NCBI GenBank assembly: GCA_013538855.1 | Contig: JABXJS010000069.1 | Location: 1-36,269 of the forward strand | Length of the DNA stretch: 36,269 bases | Reading direction: 5' to 3' | Source of the DNA: Herpetosiphonaceae bacterium | Lineage (GTDB): Bacteria; Chloroflexota; Chloroflexia; Chloroflexales; Herpetosiphonaceae | In this document: one piece after another, positions 1 to 9,200 of the stretch | Position numbering within the stretch: position 1 is the first letter of the stretch | Layout of the letters: every line of letters starts with the position of its first letter | Notes under the pieces: model-generated | What the model was told of the DNA's origin: nothing | Seen by the model: only the letters and a program-made list of their open reading frames with translations | Database searches by the model: none | Position numbers and translations under genes: made by a program

Positions 1-263
1 CGCACGGTTCCTTTCTTGGTTGGCACCACAAAGGATACCGCACGATTCGGCCGCCACACCGTTTACCCTGGCCCCAGGGAGTCCTGTGATCTACTGGGGA
101 TGTTTAAGTATGAACAGTGACCTGCGCAGCCGCGCAGGTCAGCTACGCTGCAAGGAGAATACGTTTGTTAAATAGTTAGCCGCCTAAGTAAATCAACGTT
201 ATCGCAACAAGATAGCGCCTGTCGGACCGAACATCTATGCACCCACGAAAAGAGGACATCGCT
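1..263. other. left-end non-coding stretch with one hairpin
   Basis: I see no convincing coding sequence here. The one clear structure is a hairpin at 119-140 with 9-bp perfect arms (gacctgcgc / gcgcaggtc) and a 4-base loop. It has no T-run after it, so it may be a weak terminator of a gene left of the window or part of the leader of the next gene. An in-frame ATG at 237 lies in this stretch but lacks a ribosome binding site. Confidence 0.4.
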
Positions 264-1409
264 ATGCACAATCGCATGCTCAACCGCTATTTCATCACAC
301 TAACACTGACCCTGCTGCTGCTCGCTGGCTGCGGAGCCAACACCACCACGCCAACCGCACCAGCCGCCGAGGCTGCCGCCGCGCCAACCGCCGCACCTGC
401 CGCGCCAACCGCCGCACCTGCCGCGCCAACCGCCGCACCTGCCGCGCCAACCGCCGCACCTGCCGCGCCAACCGCCGCCAGCACCACGCTGGCCAGCGCA
501 GCCCAGCCCACCTATGTGCCGGTGCCTGCGGCCGCCAAGGGGCCAGCGATTCCTGAAAAGGGCTATCTCGTCGAAGAGATCAAAGATAAGCTCTACTACA
601 TCACCGACGGCACCTATCAGATGATGTTTCTGGTCAGCGATGCAGGCGTGATCGTCGTTGATGCGCCGCAGTCGCTTGGCACAAAAATCCTTCCCGCTAT
701 CGCCGAAGTGACGGACAAGCCGATCACCCACGTCATCTACAGCCACGCCCACGCCGACCACGTCGCCGCCATGAGCATCTACCCGCCGGAGGCGACCTAC
801 ATCGCCCAACACGAGACCGCCCGGCTGATCGAGGAGTCGAACCTCTACAACTTGCCGCGGCCGACGGAGACCTTCGATGACAAGTACACGCTCACCGTCG
901 GCGATCAGACACTGGAGCTAGCCTACTACGGCATCAACCATCAAGTCGGCGAGACCTTTATCTACGCGCCCAAGCAGCGCGTGCTCATGCACATCGACCT
1001 CGTGTTCCCTGGCTGGGCACCATTCAAGCACCTCGCGGTCGCGCAAGACATCCCGGCCTTTATTAAGTCGTTTGACCAGACGCTGGCCTACGACTTTGAC
1101 TACCTCGTTGCCGGACATCTCGGGCGGCTGGGCACCCGTAAGGATGTTGAGATTCAGCGCCAGTATGTGCTCGATCTGAAGGCCAGCGCAGCGCAGGCCA
1201 ACCAGAGCGTCGATTATCTCAGCGCGACACAGGGCGTTGATCCGGCCAACACCTGGGCGCAGTTCAACACCTTCGCCAACGCTGTGACCAAGAAGTGTAT
1301 GGAGCTGATGCCCAAGCACTACCTGACCGAGCTAGGCGGGGCCGATGTGTTCTTAGAGGATAACTGCTTTACCATGAGCGAAAGTCTGCGCATCGATTTA
1401 GTACAGTAG
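264..1409 (+). CDS. MBL-fold metallo-hydrolase lipoprotein
   Basis: This 381-aa protein is a predicted membrane-anchored metallo-beta-lactamase-fold hydrolase. The start is ATG 264, which has AGAGGA just upstream; the in-frame ATG at 237 has none. Residues 1-23 form a lipoprotein signal ending in the lipobox LAGC (Cys23). A low-complexity Ala/Pro/Thr linker follows, encoded by a 21-bp tandem repeat. The catalytic domain carries the metal motif HAHADH (His161, His163, Asp165, His166), then His226, Asp245 and His285 as likely remaining zinc ligands, so both metal sites look intact. The substrate cannot be told from sequence. Family members hydrolyse lactams, lactones, thioesters or phosphoesters. 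The next gene starts 28 bp downstream on the same strand, suggesting co-transcription with a flavin reductase. Confidence 0.88.
   Translation: MHNRMLNRYFITLTLTLLLLAGCGANTTTPTAPAAEAAAAPTAAPAAPTAAPAAPTAAPAAPTAAPAAPTAASTTLASAAQPTYVPVPAAAKGPAIPEKGYLVEEIKDKLYYITDGTYQMMFLVSDAGVIVVDAPQSLGTKILPAIAEVTDKPITHVIYSHAHADHVAAMSIYPPEATYIAQHETARLIEESNLYNLPRPTETFDDKYTLTVGDQTLELAYYGINHQVGETFIYAPKQRVLMHIDLVFPGWAPFKHLAVAQDIPAFIKSFDQTLAYDFDYLVAGHLGRLGTRKDVEIQRQYVLDLKASAAQANQSVDYLSATQGVDPANTWAQFNTFANAVTKKCMELMPKHYLTELGGADVFLEDNCFTMSESLRIDLVQ
378..482 (+). repeat. 21-bp in-frame tandem repeat (AAPTAAP linker)
   Basis: Four identical 21-bp units (378-398, 399-419, 420-440, 441-461) are followed by a fifth that diverges at its end. 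Each unit encodes Ala-Ala-Pro-Thr-Ala-Ala-Pro. The repeats sit between the lipobox cysteine and the MBL domain and probably act as a flexible spacer. Unit number is likely to vary by slippage without breaking the frame. Confidence 0.95.
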
Positions 1410-1437
1410 CCGCAGGCTAGATGTATCAGGAGGAACA

Positions 1438-2016
1438 ATGAGCCTACCGAAGATCGCGATTATCATCAGCAGCACACGTGCAACCCGTTTCGGCGACAAG
1501 CCAGCGAGCTGGATCGACGCTATCGCCAAGCAGCGCAACGACATGGACGGAGAGATCATCGACCTACGCGACTTTCCGCTGCCGTTCTTCGACGAGGTGG
1601 CCTCGAACGCCTGGGTGCCCTCACAGAACGCGGTCGCGCAGCGCTGGCAGCAGAAGATCGCCGAGTTCGACGGGTACATCTTCATCACCGCTGAGTACAA
1701 TCGCTCGATCACAGGCGTGCTCAAAAACGCGCTCGACTACGCCTACCCTGAGTGGGCGCGCAAGGCGGCGGCATGCGTCGGCTACGGCGGCGTCGGCGCA
1801 GCACGGGCCATCGAGCACCTGCGGCTGATCTGCGTGGAGCTTCAGATGGCACCGACGCGCACCGGCGTGCACATCCAGGGGGCCGACTTCCGCGCCACAG
1901 CGCGCGCAGGCCAGCCGCTCGCCGAGATTGCGCATCTGCAGACGAGCGCCACCAGCATGCTCGACGAGCTAGTCTGGTGGGCCAACGCGCTCAAGACAGC
2001 CCGCGAACAGAGCTAG
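1438..2016 (+). CDS. NADPH-dependent FMN reductase family protein
   Basis: This 192-aa flavodoxin-like oxidoreductase has the usual length of the NADPH_dep_FMN_reductase family. The N-terminus 'KIAIIISSTRATRFGDKPASW' (by parts: beta strand, then SSTR phosphate-binding loop, then R-G-K-x-x-x-W) is the family signature. 'YIFITAEYNRSITGVLKNALDY' around residues 80-100 matches the conserved 'PEYNxSxxGxLKNAxD' flavin site, and 'GYGGVGAARAIEHLR' matches the second flavin-contacting loop. The start is fixed by AGGAGGA at 1428-1434. These cytosolic enzymes reduce FMN, quinones, azo compounds or chromate using NAD(P)H; which one applies here is unknown. It follows the MBL lipoprotein gene by 28 bp and probably forms an operon with it. 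Confidence 0.92.
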   Translation: MSLPKIAIIISSTRATRFGDKPASWIDAIAKQRNDMDGEIIDLRDFPLPFFDEVASNAWVPSQNAVAQRWQQKIAEFDGYIFITAEYNRSITGVLKNALDYAYPEWARKAAACVGYGGVGAARAIEHLRLICVELQMAPTRTGVHIQGADFRATARAGQPLAEIAHLQTSATSMLDELVWWANALKTAREQS

Positions 2017-2140
2017 CCATGCATCCAAACACACAGCGCGTCGATGCCTACGCAGGCAGAATCGGCGCGCTGCTGGATGCGCGTAATAAAACGCCACAGC
2101 CCAGCCGCGCTAGCGCAGGCACACAGCGGCGTGCGCCACA

Positions 2141-3049
2141 TCAGCCGTTGTCACGATAGTCGGCGAGCACAGCTGCCAGCTGCTGCCGAGCACGCGCCAC
2201 GCCCACCGGGTTGGTGTGCAGATAGTAGGGGATAAAGATCAGCGCCTGCGAGAGCGCATGGCCGCGAGCGCGCATCCAGGTTGCGGCATCCACCGCCAGC
2301 GCCGTGCGGAACACAGCCCGACTAGCGTCAGAGAACAGCGCCCACGCAATCATCAGATCGCAGGCGGGATCACCAACGCCCATGCCGCTGAAGTCGATCA
2401 CCGCGCTCAGACGACCGTGGTCAACGAGCAAATTGCCTGGTAGCACATCGCCATGAAACCAGACAGGAGCACGCTGCCATTCTGCGGCCGCTAGCGCCGT
2501 CTCCCAGACGGCCGTAGCTGCTGAGGTATCGATCATACCGTCCAGCGCGCTGATCGCCGCACGCGTGGCAGCGTCACGCGTGATCAGCGCTGCGCCGCGG
2601 AGCGCGTGGGCGCTGGCGTGCGGCGCGCCCTGCGTATCAATCCGCCACAAAGCGCGAATGAAGCGTGCCAGATCGAGCGCTGCCTGCTCCAGATCGCTGA
2701 TGACGCCAGCGCTCGCGCTTGTGCCAGGCAGCCAGCGGTAGATCGCCCATGGCCAGGGGTAGCCAGCGCCAGGCTGCCCCTGAGCCAGCGGCTCGGCGAT
2801 GGGCAGCGGCAGCTGCGGTGCGAGGTAGGGCAGCCAGCGCTGCTCTTTCGCCACGGCAGGGACAGCCCAGTCGATGCGCGGCATGCGCACAGCCATGCTG
2901 TCGCCAAGGCGGTAGATCGCATTGTCGGTGCCAGCAGACTCCACAGGCCAGATCGGCAGATCTGCCCACTGCGGCATTTGGGCACCAAGCAGCCGCCGCA
3001 CCAGATCGGCATCGGTATACATCTCGTGTGCATGCATCTGTGGAGACAT
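2141..3049 (-). CDS. aminoglycoside phosphotransferase (APH) family kinase
   Basis: This 302-aa protein has the APH/choline-kinase fold. The catalytic loop HGDVLPGN (His199, Asp201, Asn206) and the metal-binding IDFSG (Asp219) followed by GDPACDL are intact. 'VRMPRIDWAVPAVAKEQRWLPYL' resembles the lysine-lacking N-lobe seen in this family's environmental members. The family transfers ATP gamma-phosphate to small alcohols or amino-sugars. Antibiotic resistance is one possibility, but many Chloroflexota paralogues are probably metabolic, so the substrate is left open. The ATG at 3047-3049 has GAGGAGC seven bases upstream. The gene's promoter region lies directly inside a block of four ~130-bp tandem repeats. 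The gene ends convergent to the FMN reductase, with 124 bp between them. Confidence 0.87.
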   Translation of the reverse strand: MSPQMHAHEMYTDADLVRRLLGAQMPQWADLPIWPVESAGTDNAIYRLGDSMAVRMPRIDWAVPAVAKEQRWLPYLAPQLPLPIAEPLAQGQPGAGYPWPWAIYRWLPGTSASAGVISDLEQAALDLARFIRALWRIDTQGAPHASAHALRGAALITRDAATRAAISALDGMIDTSAATAVWETALAAAEWQRAPVWFHGDVLPGNLLVDHGRLSAVIDFSGMGVGDPACDLMIAWALFSDASRAVFRTALAVDAATWMRARGHALSQALIFIPYYLHTNPVGVARARQQLAAVLADYRDNG

Positions 3050-3066
3050 AGCACGTGCTCCTCAAG

Positions 3067-3587
3067 CATATCGGCGCTTAAACAGCGCACAGGCGATCGA
3101 ACACAACCTAAGCCACCTCAGCGGCGGGCACTGCACCAGCAGACACGCAAACAGTACGACTTAACCGAGGCAACAGCCCCAGCATCCCACAACAACCATA
3201 TCGGTGCTTAAACAGCGCACAGGTGATCGAACACAACCTAAGCAACTCCAGCGGCGGGCACTGCACCAGCAGACACGCAAACAGTACGCCTTAACCGAGG
3301 CAACCGCACGAGCATCCCACAACAACCATATCGGCGCTTAAACAGCGCACAGGCGATCGAACACAACCTAAGCCACCTCCAGCGGCGGGCACTGCACCAG
3401 CAGACACGCAAACAGTACGCCTTAACCGAGGCAACAGCACGAGCATCCCACAACAACCATATCGGCGCTTAAACAGCGCACAGGCGATCGAACACAACCT
3501 AAGCCACCTCAGCGGCGGGCACTGCACCAGCAGACACGCCAAAAGCACGCCTCAACCCACACAACAGCCCCAGCATCCCATAACTGA
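3067..3587. repeat. four ~130-bp tandem repeats upstream of the APH gene
   Basis: Units start at 3067, 3197, 3327 and 3458 with 'catatcgg(c/t)gcttaaacag'. The spacing is 130, 130 and 131 bp. The first three are near-identical, and the fourth diverges in its last ~50 bp. Each unit contains a small dyad (gcgct-taaac-agcgc). The period is not a multiple of three and each unit carries stops, so the block is not coding. It begins three bases beyond the ribosome binding site of the minus-strand APH gene, so that gene must be transcribed from or through it. The bases from 3588 to 3659 show nothing recognisable. Confidence 0.93.
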
Positions 3588-3659
3588 TCCATGCGAAACC
3601 CTAGGCCAGCGAACGTGCAGCTAGCCTACTGCACCTACTTCACAGGCCAGCAGCGGCGG

Positions 3660-4127
3660 CTATGGTGCTAGGCCAAGCTGGGCCACACATACCGAAAGCG
3701 TCGGAGCCGCCGTGCGCCATGACAGGCACGCAAGCCCATCAGTCCAGCCACAACTCGCGACAACCCGCGGATCGGCATAGGTCGTGCGAAAGTCCAGCAC
3801 AATCGCCACATCGTCGCCAGCAAACCGATTGACCGCGATCAGCACGGCGCGCTCAACATCCAGCCAGGGCAGCGTGATCGGCGCTGGCGTGAGCGACTGG
3901 CGCGTCGCGCAGAAAAGCTGTGCCAAGCGCTGATCAGCGACCAAGCGCAGCAGGCTCTGGGTCTCGCGCTGCATCTGCTCGAGCGTGAGAAAATCGACTG
4001 GATAGCCGAGCCATGGCGCGAGCGCGGCGACACGGGCAGCACCTGGACTTTGCCACCGATTGGCGGCCAGCAAGCGCAGGAGCAGCGGTGGCAGCGGCAG
4101 GCCATTGATGAGCGGAGTAGCGGACAT
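3660..4127 (-). CDS. SUKH/SMI1-like hypothetical protein
   Basis: This is a 155-aa cytosolic protein. The ATG at 4127 has AGGAGT six bases upstream and is preferred to an upstream in-frame ATG at 4172. The C-terminal half has a pattern I associate with SMI1/KNR4 (SUKH)-like proteins: LPWLD (86-90), GDD (104-106), LDFR (111-114), DPRVVAS (119-125) and a closing W-x3-A-P-T-(L/F)-S-x4-LGL (137-153). SUKH proteins act as immunity proteins in toxin systems or as general scaffolds. No toxin gene is adjacent, so the role is unknown. It is transcribed divergently from the Asp-box protein, with 177 bp between the starts. Family placement is from memory of the motif pattern and needs a profile search. 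Confidence 0.6.
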   Translation of the reverse strand: MSATPLINGLPLPPLLLRLLAANRWQSPGAARVAALAPWLGYPVDFLTLEQMQRETQSLLRLVADQRLAQLFCATRQSLTPAPITLPWLDVERAVLIAVNRFAGDDVAIVLDFRTTYADPRVVASCGWTDGLACLSWRTAAPTLSVCVAQLGLAP

Positions 4128-4304
4128 CGAACACTCCTGCGCTAGAACGGACGGCAGCAGTGCCGAGCGCACTATCAGGTTTATCAGCTTGGCTTCAGGT
4201 TTGGCTCAGAGCAGCTTCATGATAGCGCAATTCTGCACCCAGAGCGATTCTGGCAGTATATTGCCCAGAACAAGCCTAACACCACAGTACAAGAAAGGAA
4301 CGCT

Positions 4305-6074
4305 ATGGATCGCGCCGTTATGCGTGGGCTGCTCGCACTGCTGCTGATTGTTGTTCTGCTGCTGCCACAGGCGGGCACAGCCGCTGCTGCGGACCAGTGG
4401 CGCCAGATTGGGCCAGCCAGCGACCTCGACAACCAGTGTATCGATGGCTCAATGCCCACTGTGCTGCTTGCGCCCTACACTGGGAGCTCGTCATACTATC
4501 CACCGAATAGTCAAACACAAAGCCTAGACTGGAGCACGGGCGTGACTGCCGAGCTGCACCCGTACCCGCTCACCGCCTGCACGCCGAGCGGGCTGCTCTT
4601 CTCGCGGCACCCAGATGGGACGATCTGGCGCTTTACCACCCGCGACAGCGCCGCCGTGCAGGTTGAGCGCCTGCCAACGCACTACGCCGACGATGGCTCA
4701 CTCGCCATGTACAGCTTCAACCCTGAGAACCATCAGCTGTGGTTCAGCAGCGACGGCGGCAGCACCTGGAGCGAGCGCGGCACCCAATTTGGCGGGCGGA
4801 TCGACTCGTTTGCCCTCGCCGCAGCCGACGCCAGCGCCATCTATGCCCAGGTGCGCAACGTGGATCAAACGCCAGGCGATATGCGTGGTACGATCTACTT
4901 CTCAGCGGATAGCGGACAGACCTGGGAGCAGCGCGCCAGCGACCAGCCCATTCGTGGCAATCTGCTGCCAGTGCGCGGCGCAGCCGCCAACACCAACACC
5001 GTGCTGCGCTCAAACATCTCTCGCGGCTCCAGCAGCTGCTCAGAGAACATTGAGATCTCAACCGATGGCGGGCGGAGCTGGCAGGAGCTAGCGGGCAATC
5101 CATCAAGCTGTGGCGTGTTCGATCAGATCGCGCACACGCCGCATGGCTGGCTGCGCGTGAACATTGGCGGCAGCGCCATCACCCGCAATGGCACGGTGCA
5201 GCTCTCGACCGACAGCGGCAACACATGGCGCGATGTGCTGGCGAGCGACTGCTACGGCCCAATCAAGGTGGCACCTAGCGCGCCCTGGAACGTATTCTAC
5301 AACAGCTGCGGCACGCTCTATCACTCCACCGATGGCGGGCAGACGTGGAGTCCGCTCGCAGGCATCTTCGTGCAGGAGTTTGCGCTCACGCCCTATCTGC
5401 CGCTGAGCATCATCGCCAACAGCGGCGACCGCATCTACAGCTACGCGCTGCCAGATGCTGGCAATCAGCAGCTTCAGCCCGTGGCCGTGCGCCACATCAG
5501 CGGCGAGCGCTACTTCCCACAGACCGGGCACCACCTCGCCGGGCCATTTCGCACCTACTGGGAGCACAACGGCGGCCTTGAGCAGTTCGGCTACCCACGC
5601 ACCGAGGTCTTCCGCGAGCTGAACCCAGCCGATGGCTTTATCTACTCTGTCCAGTACTTCGAGCGCAACCGCTTCGAGTACCACCCGGAGAACCGCGGCA
5701 CCACGTACGAGGTGCTGCTGGGCCTGCTGGGCAGCCAGTTCACCGCCGCCAACCGCGCCGCTGGCGATGCGCCCTTCCAGCCGGTCGCCGGAGCGACAAA
5801 GCCCGACGCGGTCTTTTTTCCTGAGACAGGCCATACGCTGCGCGGCGCGTTCCGGCCCTACTGGCAGCAGTACGGCGGCCTAGCAATCTACGGCTACCCG
5901 ATCAGCGAGGAGTTCGTCGAGTACAACGAGGATGACGGACACAGCTACATCGTCCAGTATTTCGAGCGCGCGCGCTTCGAGTACCACCCGGAGAACAAGG
6001 GCACCAAGTATGAAGTGCTGCTGGGCCTACTGGGCAACAAGCTGTTGCGTGAGAAAGGCTGGAGCACACCTTAG
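4305..6074 (+). CDS. secreted Asp-box (BNR/sialidase-like) propeller protein
   Basis: This 589-aa protein begins with a clear Sec signal peptide (RGLLALLLIVVLLLP... cleaved near AAAA-DQ, residue ~29). Residues ~40-390 contain at least five Asp-box motifs (S-x-D-x-G-x-T-W) starting near 148, 200, 250, 300 and 340, which define a sialidase/BNR-type beta-propeller. Residues ~402-480 and ~503-580 are two copies of a ~75-aa domain reading FPxTGH...FRxYWxxxGGLxxxGYP...VQYFERxRFEYHPEN, ending in EVLLGLLG. This domain recurs in Chloroflexota surface proteins and, in a diverged form, in the GerMN protein at 14263. The catalytic residues of true sialidases are not apparent, so an adhesive or carbohydrate-binding role is as likely as an enzymatic one. 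AAAGGAA precedes the start, and a strong terminator follows. Confidence 0.85.
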   Translation: MDRAVMRGLLALLLIVVLLLPQAGTAAAADQWRQIGPASDLDNQCIDGSMPTVLLAPYTGSSSYYPPNSQTQSLDWSTGVTAELHPYPLTACTPSGLLFSRHPDGTIWRFTTRDSAAVQVERLPTHYADDGSLAMYSFNPENHQLWFSSDGGSTWSERGTQFGGRIDSFALAAADASAIYAQVRNVDQTPGDMRGTIYFSADSGQTWEQRASDQPIRGNLLPVRGAAANTNTVLRSNISRGSSSCSENIEISTDGGRSWQELAGNPSSCGVFDQIAHTPHGWLRVNIGGSAITRNGTVQLSTDSGNTWRDVLASDCYGPIKVAPSAPWNVFYNSCGTLYHSTDGGQTWSPLAGIFVQEFALTPYLPLSIIANSGDRIYSYALPDAGNQQLQPVAVRHISGERYFPQTGHHLAGPFRTYWEHNGGLEQFGYPRTEVFRELNPADGFIYSVQYFERNRFEYHPENRGTTYEVLLGLLGSQFTAANRAAGDAPFQPVAGATKPDAVFFPETGHTLRGAFRPYWQQYGGLAIYGYPISEEFVEYNEDDGHSYIVQYFERARFEYHPENKGTKYEVLLGLLGNKLLREKGWSTP

Positions 6075-6094
6075 CAGCAACGCGCAGCGTATCC

Positions 6095-6130
6095 GGCCAT
6101 CCAGTTGGGAGACGACTGGATGGCCTTTTT
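6095..6130 (+). terminator. rho-independent terminator
   Basis: A perfect 11-bp stem (ggccatccagt at 6095-6105, actggatggcc at 6115-6125) with a 9-base loop is followed directly by TTTTT. It lies 21 bp after the stop of the Asp-box protein gene and is the most canonical terminator in the window. Confidence 0.93.
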
Positions 6131-6284
6131 ACGTTTTAGCACGGCTATGACAGTGCGAGCGCATAGGCGCAGCATAAAGAAGCAGGGCCATAAGCAAGAC
6201 TCAGGCCACGAAAGTTGTAGCAGGGCGCAAAGTGTACTACAATGGCGTCCTCCAACTTTCGTTCCACATATCAGGAGGATCGAC

Positions 6285-9200
6285 ATGGCCCGTTCATGGA
6301 ATCGATTTGTGCTGTTCATTCTGCTGGCAGCACTGGTTTGGCCACTTCAGGCTGGCGCAGTCCAGTCACCAGTCGCGCTATCTGAAGCGCAGCTCGCCGC
6401 CCAAGCTGGCTGCCGCACGGCCAAGGCTGGCACGGCTCCCGGCGTCGCCCGCTGGCTAGAGGACTGCGGCAGCGTTGATGTGAAGGCCGCTCCCGAGGCC
6501 GCAGCCCGCAGCGCCCTCGCCGCCCGCGCTCAGACGCTGGGCCTACGCGCCGACGGCCGCGACATTGCGCTGCTGCAGGTACAGCAGAGCAGCGGCGTAA
6601 CCTACGTGCGCTTTCAGCAGACCTACCAGGGCGTGCCAGTGTACCTGGGCCAAGTGCTGGTACAGTACGACCGCGCTGGCAAGGTACAGCTGATCAACAA
6701 TCACACCCAGGCCAAGCTTGCCGTCGCGACCACGCCGCTGGTAGCGGCTGATCGGGCTATGGATGTGGCGCAGGCGCATATCGGCAACACAGCGCAGCTG
6801 CGCGCCCCTGCCGAGCAATCGCTGGTGATCAACGCCGAAAAAGGCGCGCCAGAGCTGGCGTGGCACATCGTGCTCTACACCCAGCAGCCGCTCGGCGACT
6901 GGCATGTGATGGTCTCCGCCTCTAGCGGCAAGCTCCTCGATTCGTGGAACGAGATCAAGAACGATGTAGGCACCGCCGATGTCTACGATCCCAATGCCGT
7001 CCAGCAGTCTGGCAACACAGCGCTCGTCGACAGCAACGACGCAGCGAGCACTGCGCTGAATAACGCACGTGTGAGCGTGGCGCTAGCCAACCTCGCCAGC
7101 GGCGTGGACACGCTCAAGGGCAGCGCCGTTGATACGACTGGCCCCGGCGTCACCGGCTGTAGCCTGCCCTACACGCCGGGGGCGGCGCACTCGGCCACCC
7201 GCGCCTACAGCTACACCCGCGACGATGATCGCTTCGAGGAGGCTGTGGCCTACGCGGCCATCGACGGCGTGCAGTCGTGGTTCCAGGCGCTTGGCTTCAA
7301 TAATGTCAACAACCGCGCTATTCCTATTGATGTTCACTGTATCAGCGACGACAACTCCTACTACAGCGATTCAGACACGGCGCTACACATGGGCGATGGC
7401 GGCGTAGACGACGCCGAGGACGCCGACATCGTGGTCCACGAGTACGGCCACTCGGTGCAGGCCAACCAGGTGCCCGGCTGGGGGCCAAGCAGCAACACCG
7501 AGCAGCGCGCCATGGGCGAGGGCTTCGGCGACTTCCTGGCTGGCATGTACTATGTCCAGAAGGGCGATCCCACGTTCATGAACACCTACCGCTACTGTAT
7601 CGGCGAGTGGGACGCCACCTCCTATAACCCCATCACTGGCTCCAGCAATGGCTCCGGCTGTCTGCGCTGGATCAACGGTATTAACGAGGGCACAGGTGCC
7701 AATATCGGTGCCTACAGCGGCTCCCCCACCGAGGAGCACGACGACGGTCGCTTCTGGTCTGCCGCGCTCACCTGTGTCTACGAGGGCCTTGGAGCCGATG
7801 CCACCGCCCGCGACAATGTGATGAAGCTCGTCATCGCCCAGCACTTCAGCCTCACGCCAGACTCAAGCAACAACGCCTTTGAGGATGCCGTCGCCGCGCT
7901 CGTGCTCGCCGATCAGACGCAGCTCGATGGCTCGCACGCCGGGCTGATCAATGGCTGTGCGCTCGACCGCGGCCTGATCACTGCGCCGCCGCAGCCAACC
8001 ATGCCCACGCCAACCCTCACCACGCCTGCTGATGGCGCAACCTATGCCACCAACAGCACGCTGAACATCGTGTGGATGACCAACAGCGCCCCCACCACCG
8101 CCACCTACACGCTTGAGTACACCAACGACTGCACCGTCACGCCAGACTTCGCCGACGATGTCGAGAGCGGCGTCAATGGCTGGGCGGTCAGCCACGTTGG
8201 CGGCAGCGCCGATTGGGGCCAGGTCACGTCGGACGCCAACAGCCCAACCCATAGCTGGTTCGCGAGCGATACCAACGCGGTCAATGACCAGTACCTGGTC
8301 AGCGCAGCGATCAATGTGGGCACAGGTGCGGTGCTCTCGTTCTGGCACAACTACAATCTAGAGGCCTCTGGCTCTACGCCCACCGTTGGCTACGATGGCG
8401 GCGTCGTCGAGATCAGCACCGATGGCGGCAGCAACTGGACCGACCTTGGCACGCTCATGACCCAGAACGGCTACAATCGCACGATCGCTGGCAACTTTAG
8501 CAGCCCGCTCGCCAACCGTCAGGCCTTCTCCGGCAACAGCGGCGGCTGGATTGAAACCATCGTCGATCTGAGCAGCTACGCTGGCCAGAGCGTCAACCTG
8601 CGCTTCCGCGAGGCCGACGATAGCAGCGCCGGAGCCAGCGGCTGGTGGGTCGACGACATCACCATCGGCAGCCAGGTGGTCTGGACATCAATCGGCACCT
8701 CCAGCGCCGGCGCAACCAGCTACGCCTGGACTACGCCGAGCCAAGTTGGCTCCGACTACTGTGTCCGCATCAAGGGCCAGGCCGCAGGCTACAACGACTC
8801 CGCGTACGATATCGCTGGCCCCTTCAGCCTTAGCGACTCCGGCCAAGTCAACCATACGCTGAGCGTCACGCTGGCGGGCACCGGCTCCGGCACGGTCAGC
8901 AGCACGCCTGCTGGCATCGACTGCGGCGCGACCTGCTCCGCCGACTTCGCCGATACCACCGTTGTGACCCTGACGGCTATGCCCGACGGCAGCTCCACCT
9001 TCGACGGCTGGAGCGGTGCGTGCTCCGGCACTGGCGACTGCGTCGTCACCATGGATCAGGCCCAGGCTGTTACCGCCACGTTCACCGCCAACTCCGGCCC
9101 GATTACGCACACGCTCAGCGTCACGCTGGCGGGCGCTGGCTTTGGCACGGTCAGCAGCACGCCTGCCGGCATCGACTGCGGCGGCACCTGCTCGGCCGAC

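Noticed and set aside
287-812. Gly/Ala-rich minus-strand frames opposite the MBL lipoprotein
   Set aside because: They are antisense readings of the 21-bp repeat and have no start signals.
3238-3548. Minus-strand Cys/Arg-rich open frames across the tandem repeats
   Set aside because: The unit length of 130 bp shifts frame at each unit, no ribosome binding site is present, and composition only reflects the repeat.
3067-3587. Possible CRISPR array in the tandem repeat block
   Set aside because: The units are contiguous ~130-bp repeats without unique spacers, and no cas gene is present.
6105-6284. 60-residue N-terminal extension of the metalloprotease
   Set aside because: It starts inside the preceding terminator and lacks a Shine-Dalgarno sequence; the signal peptide begins at 6285.
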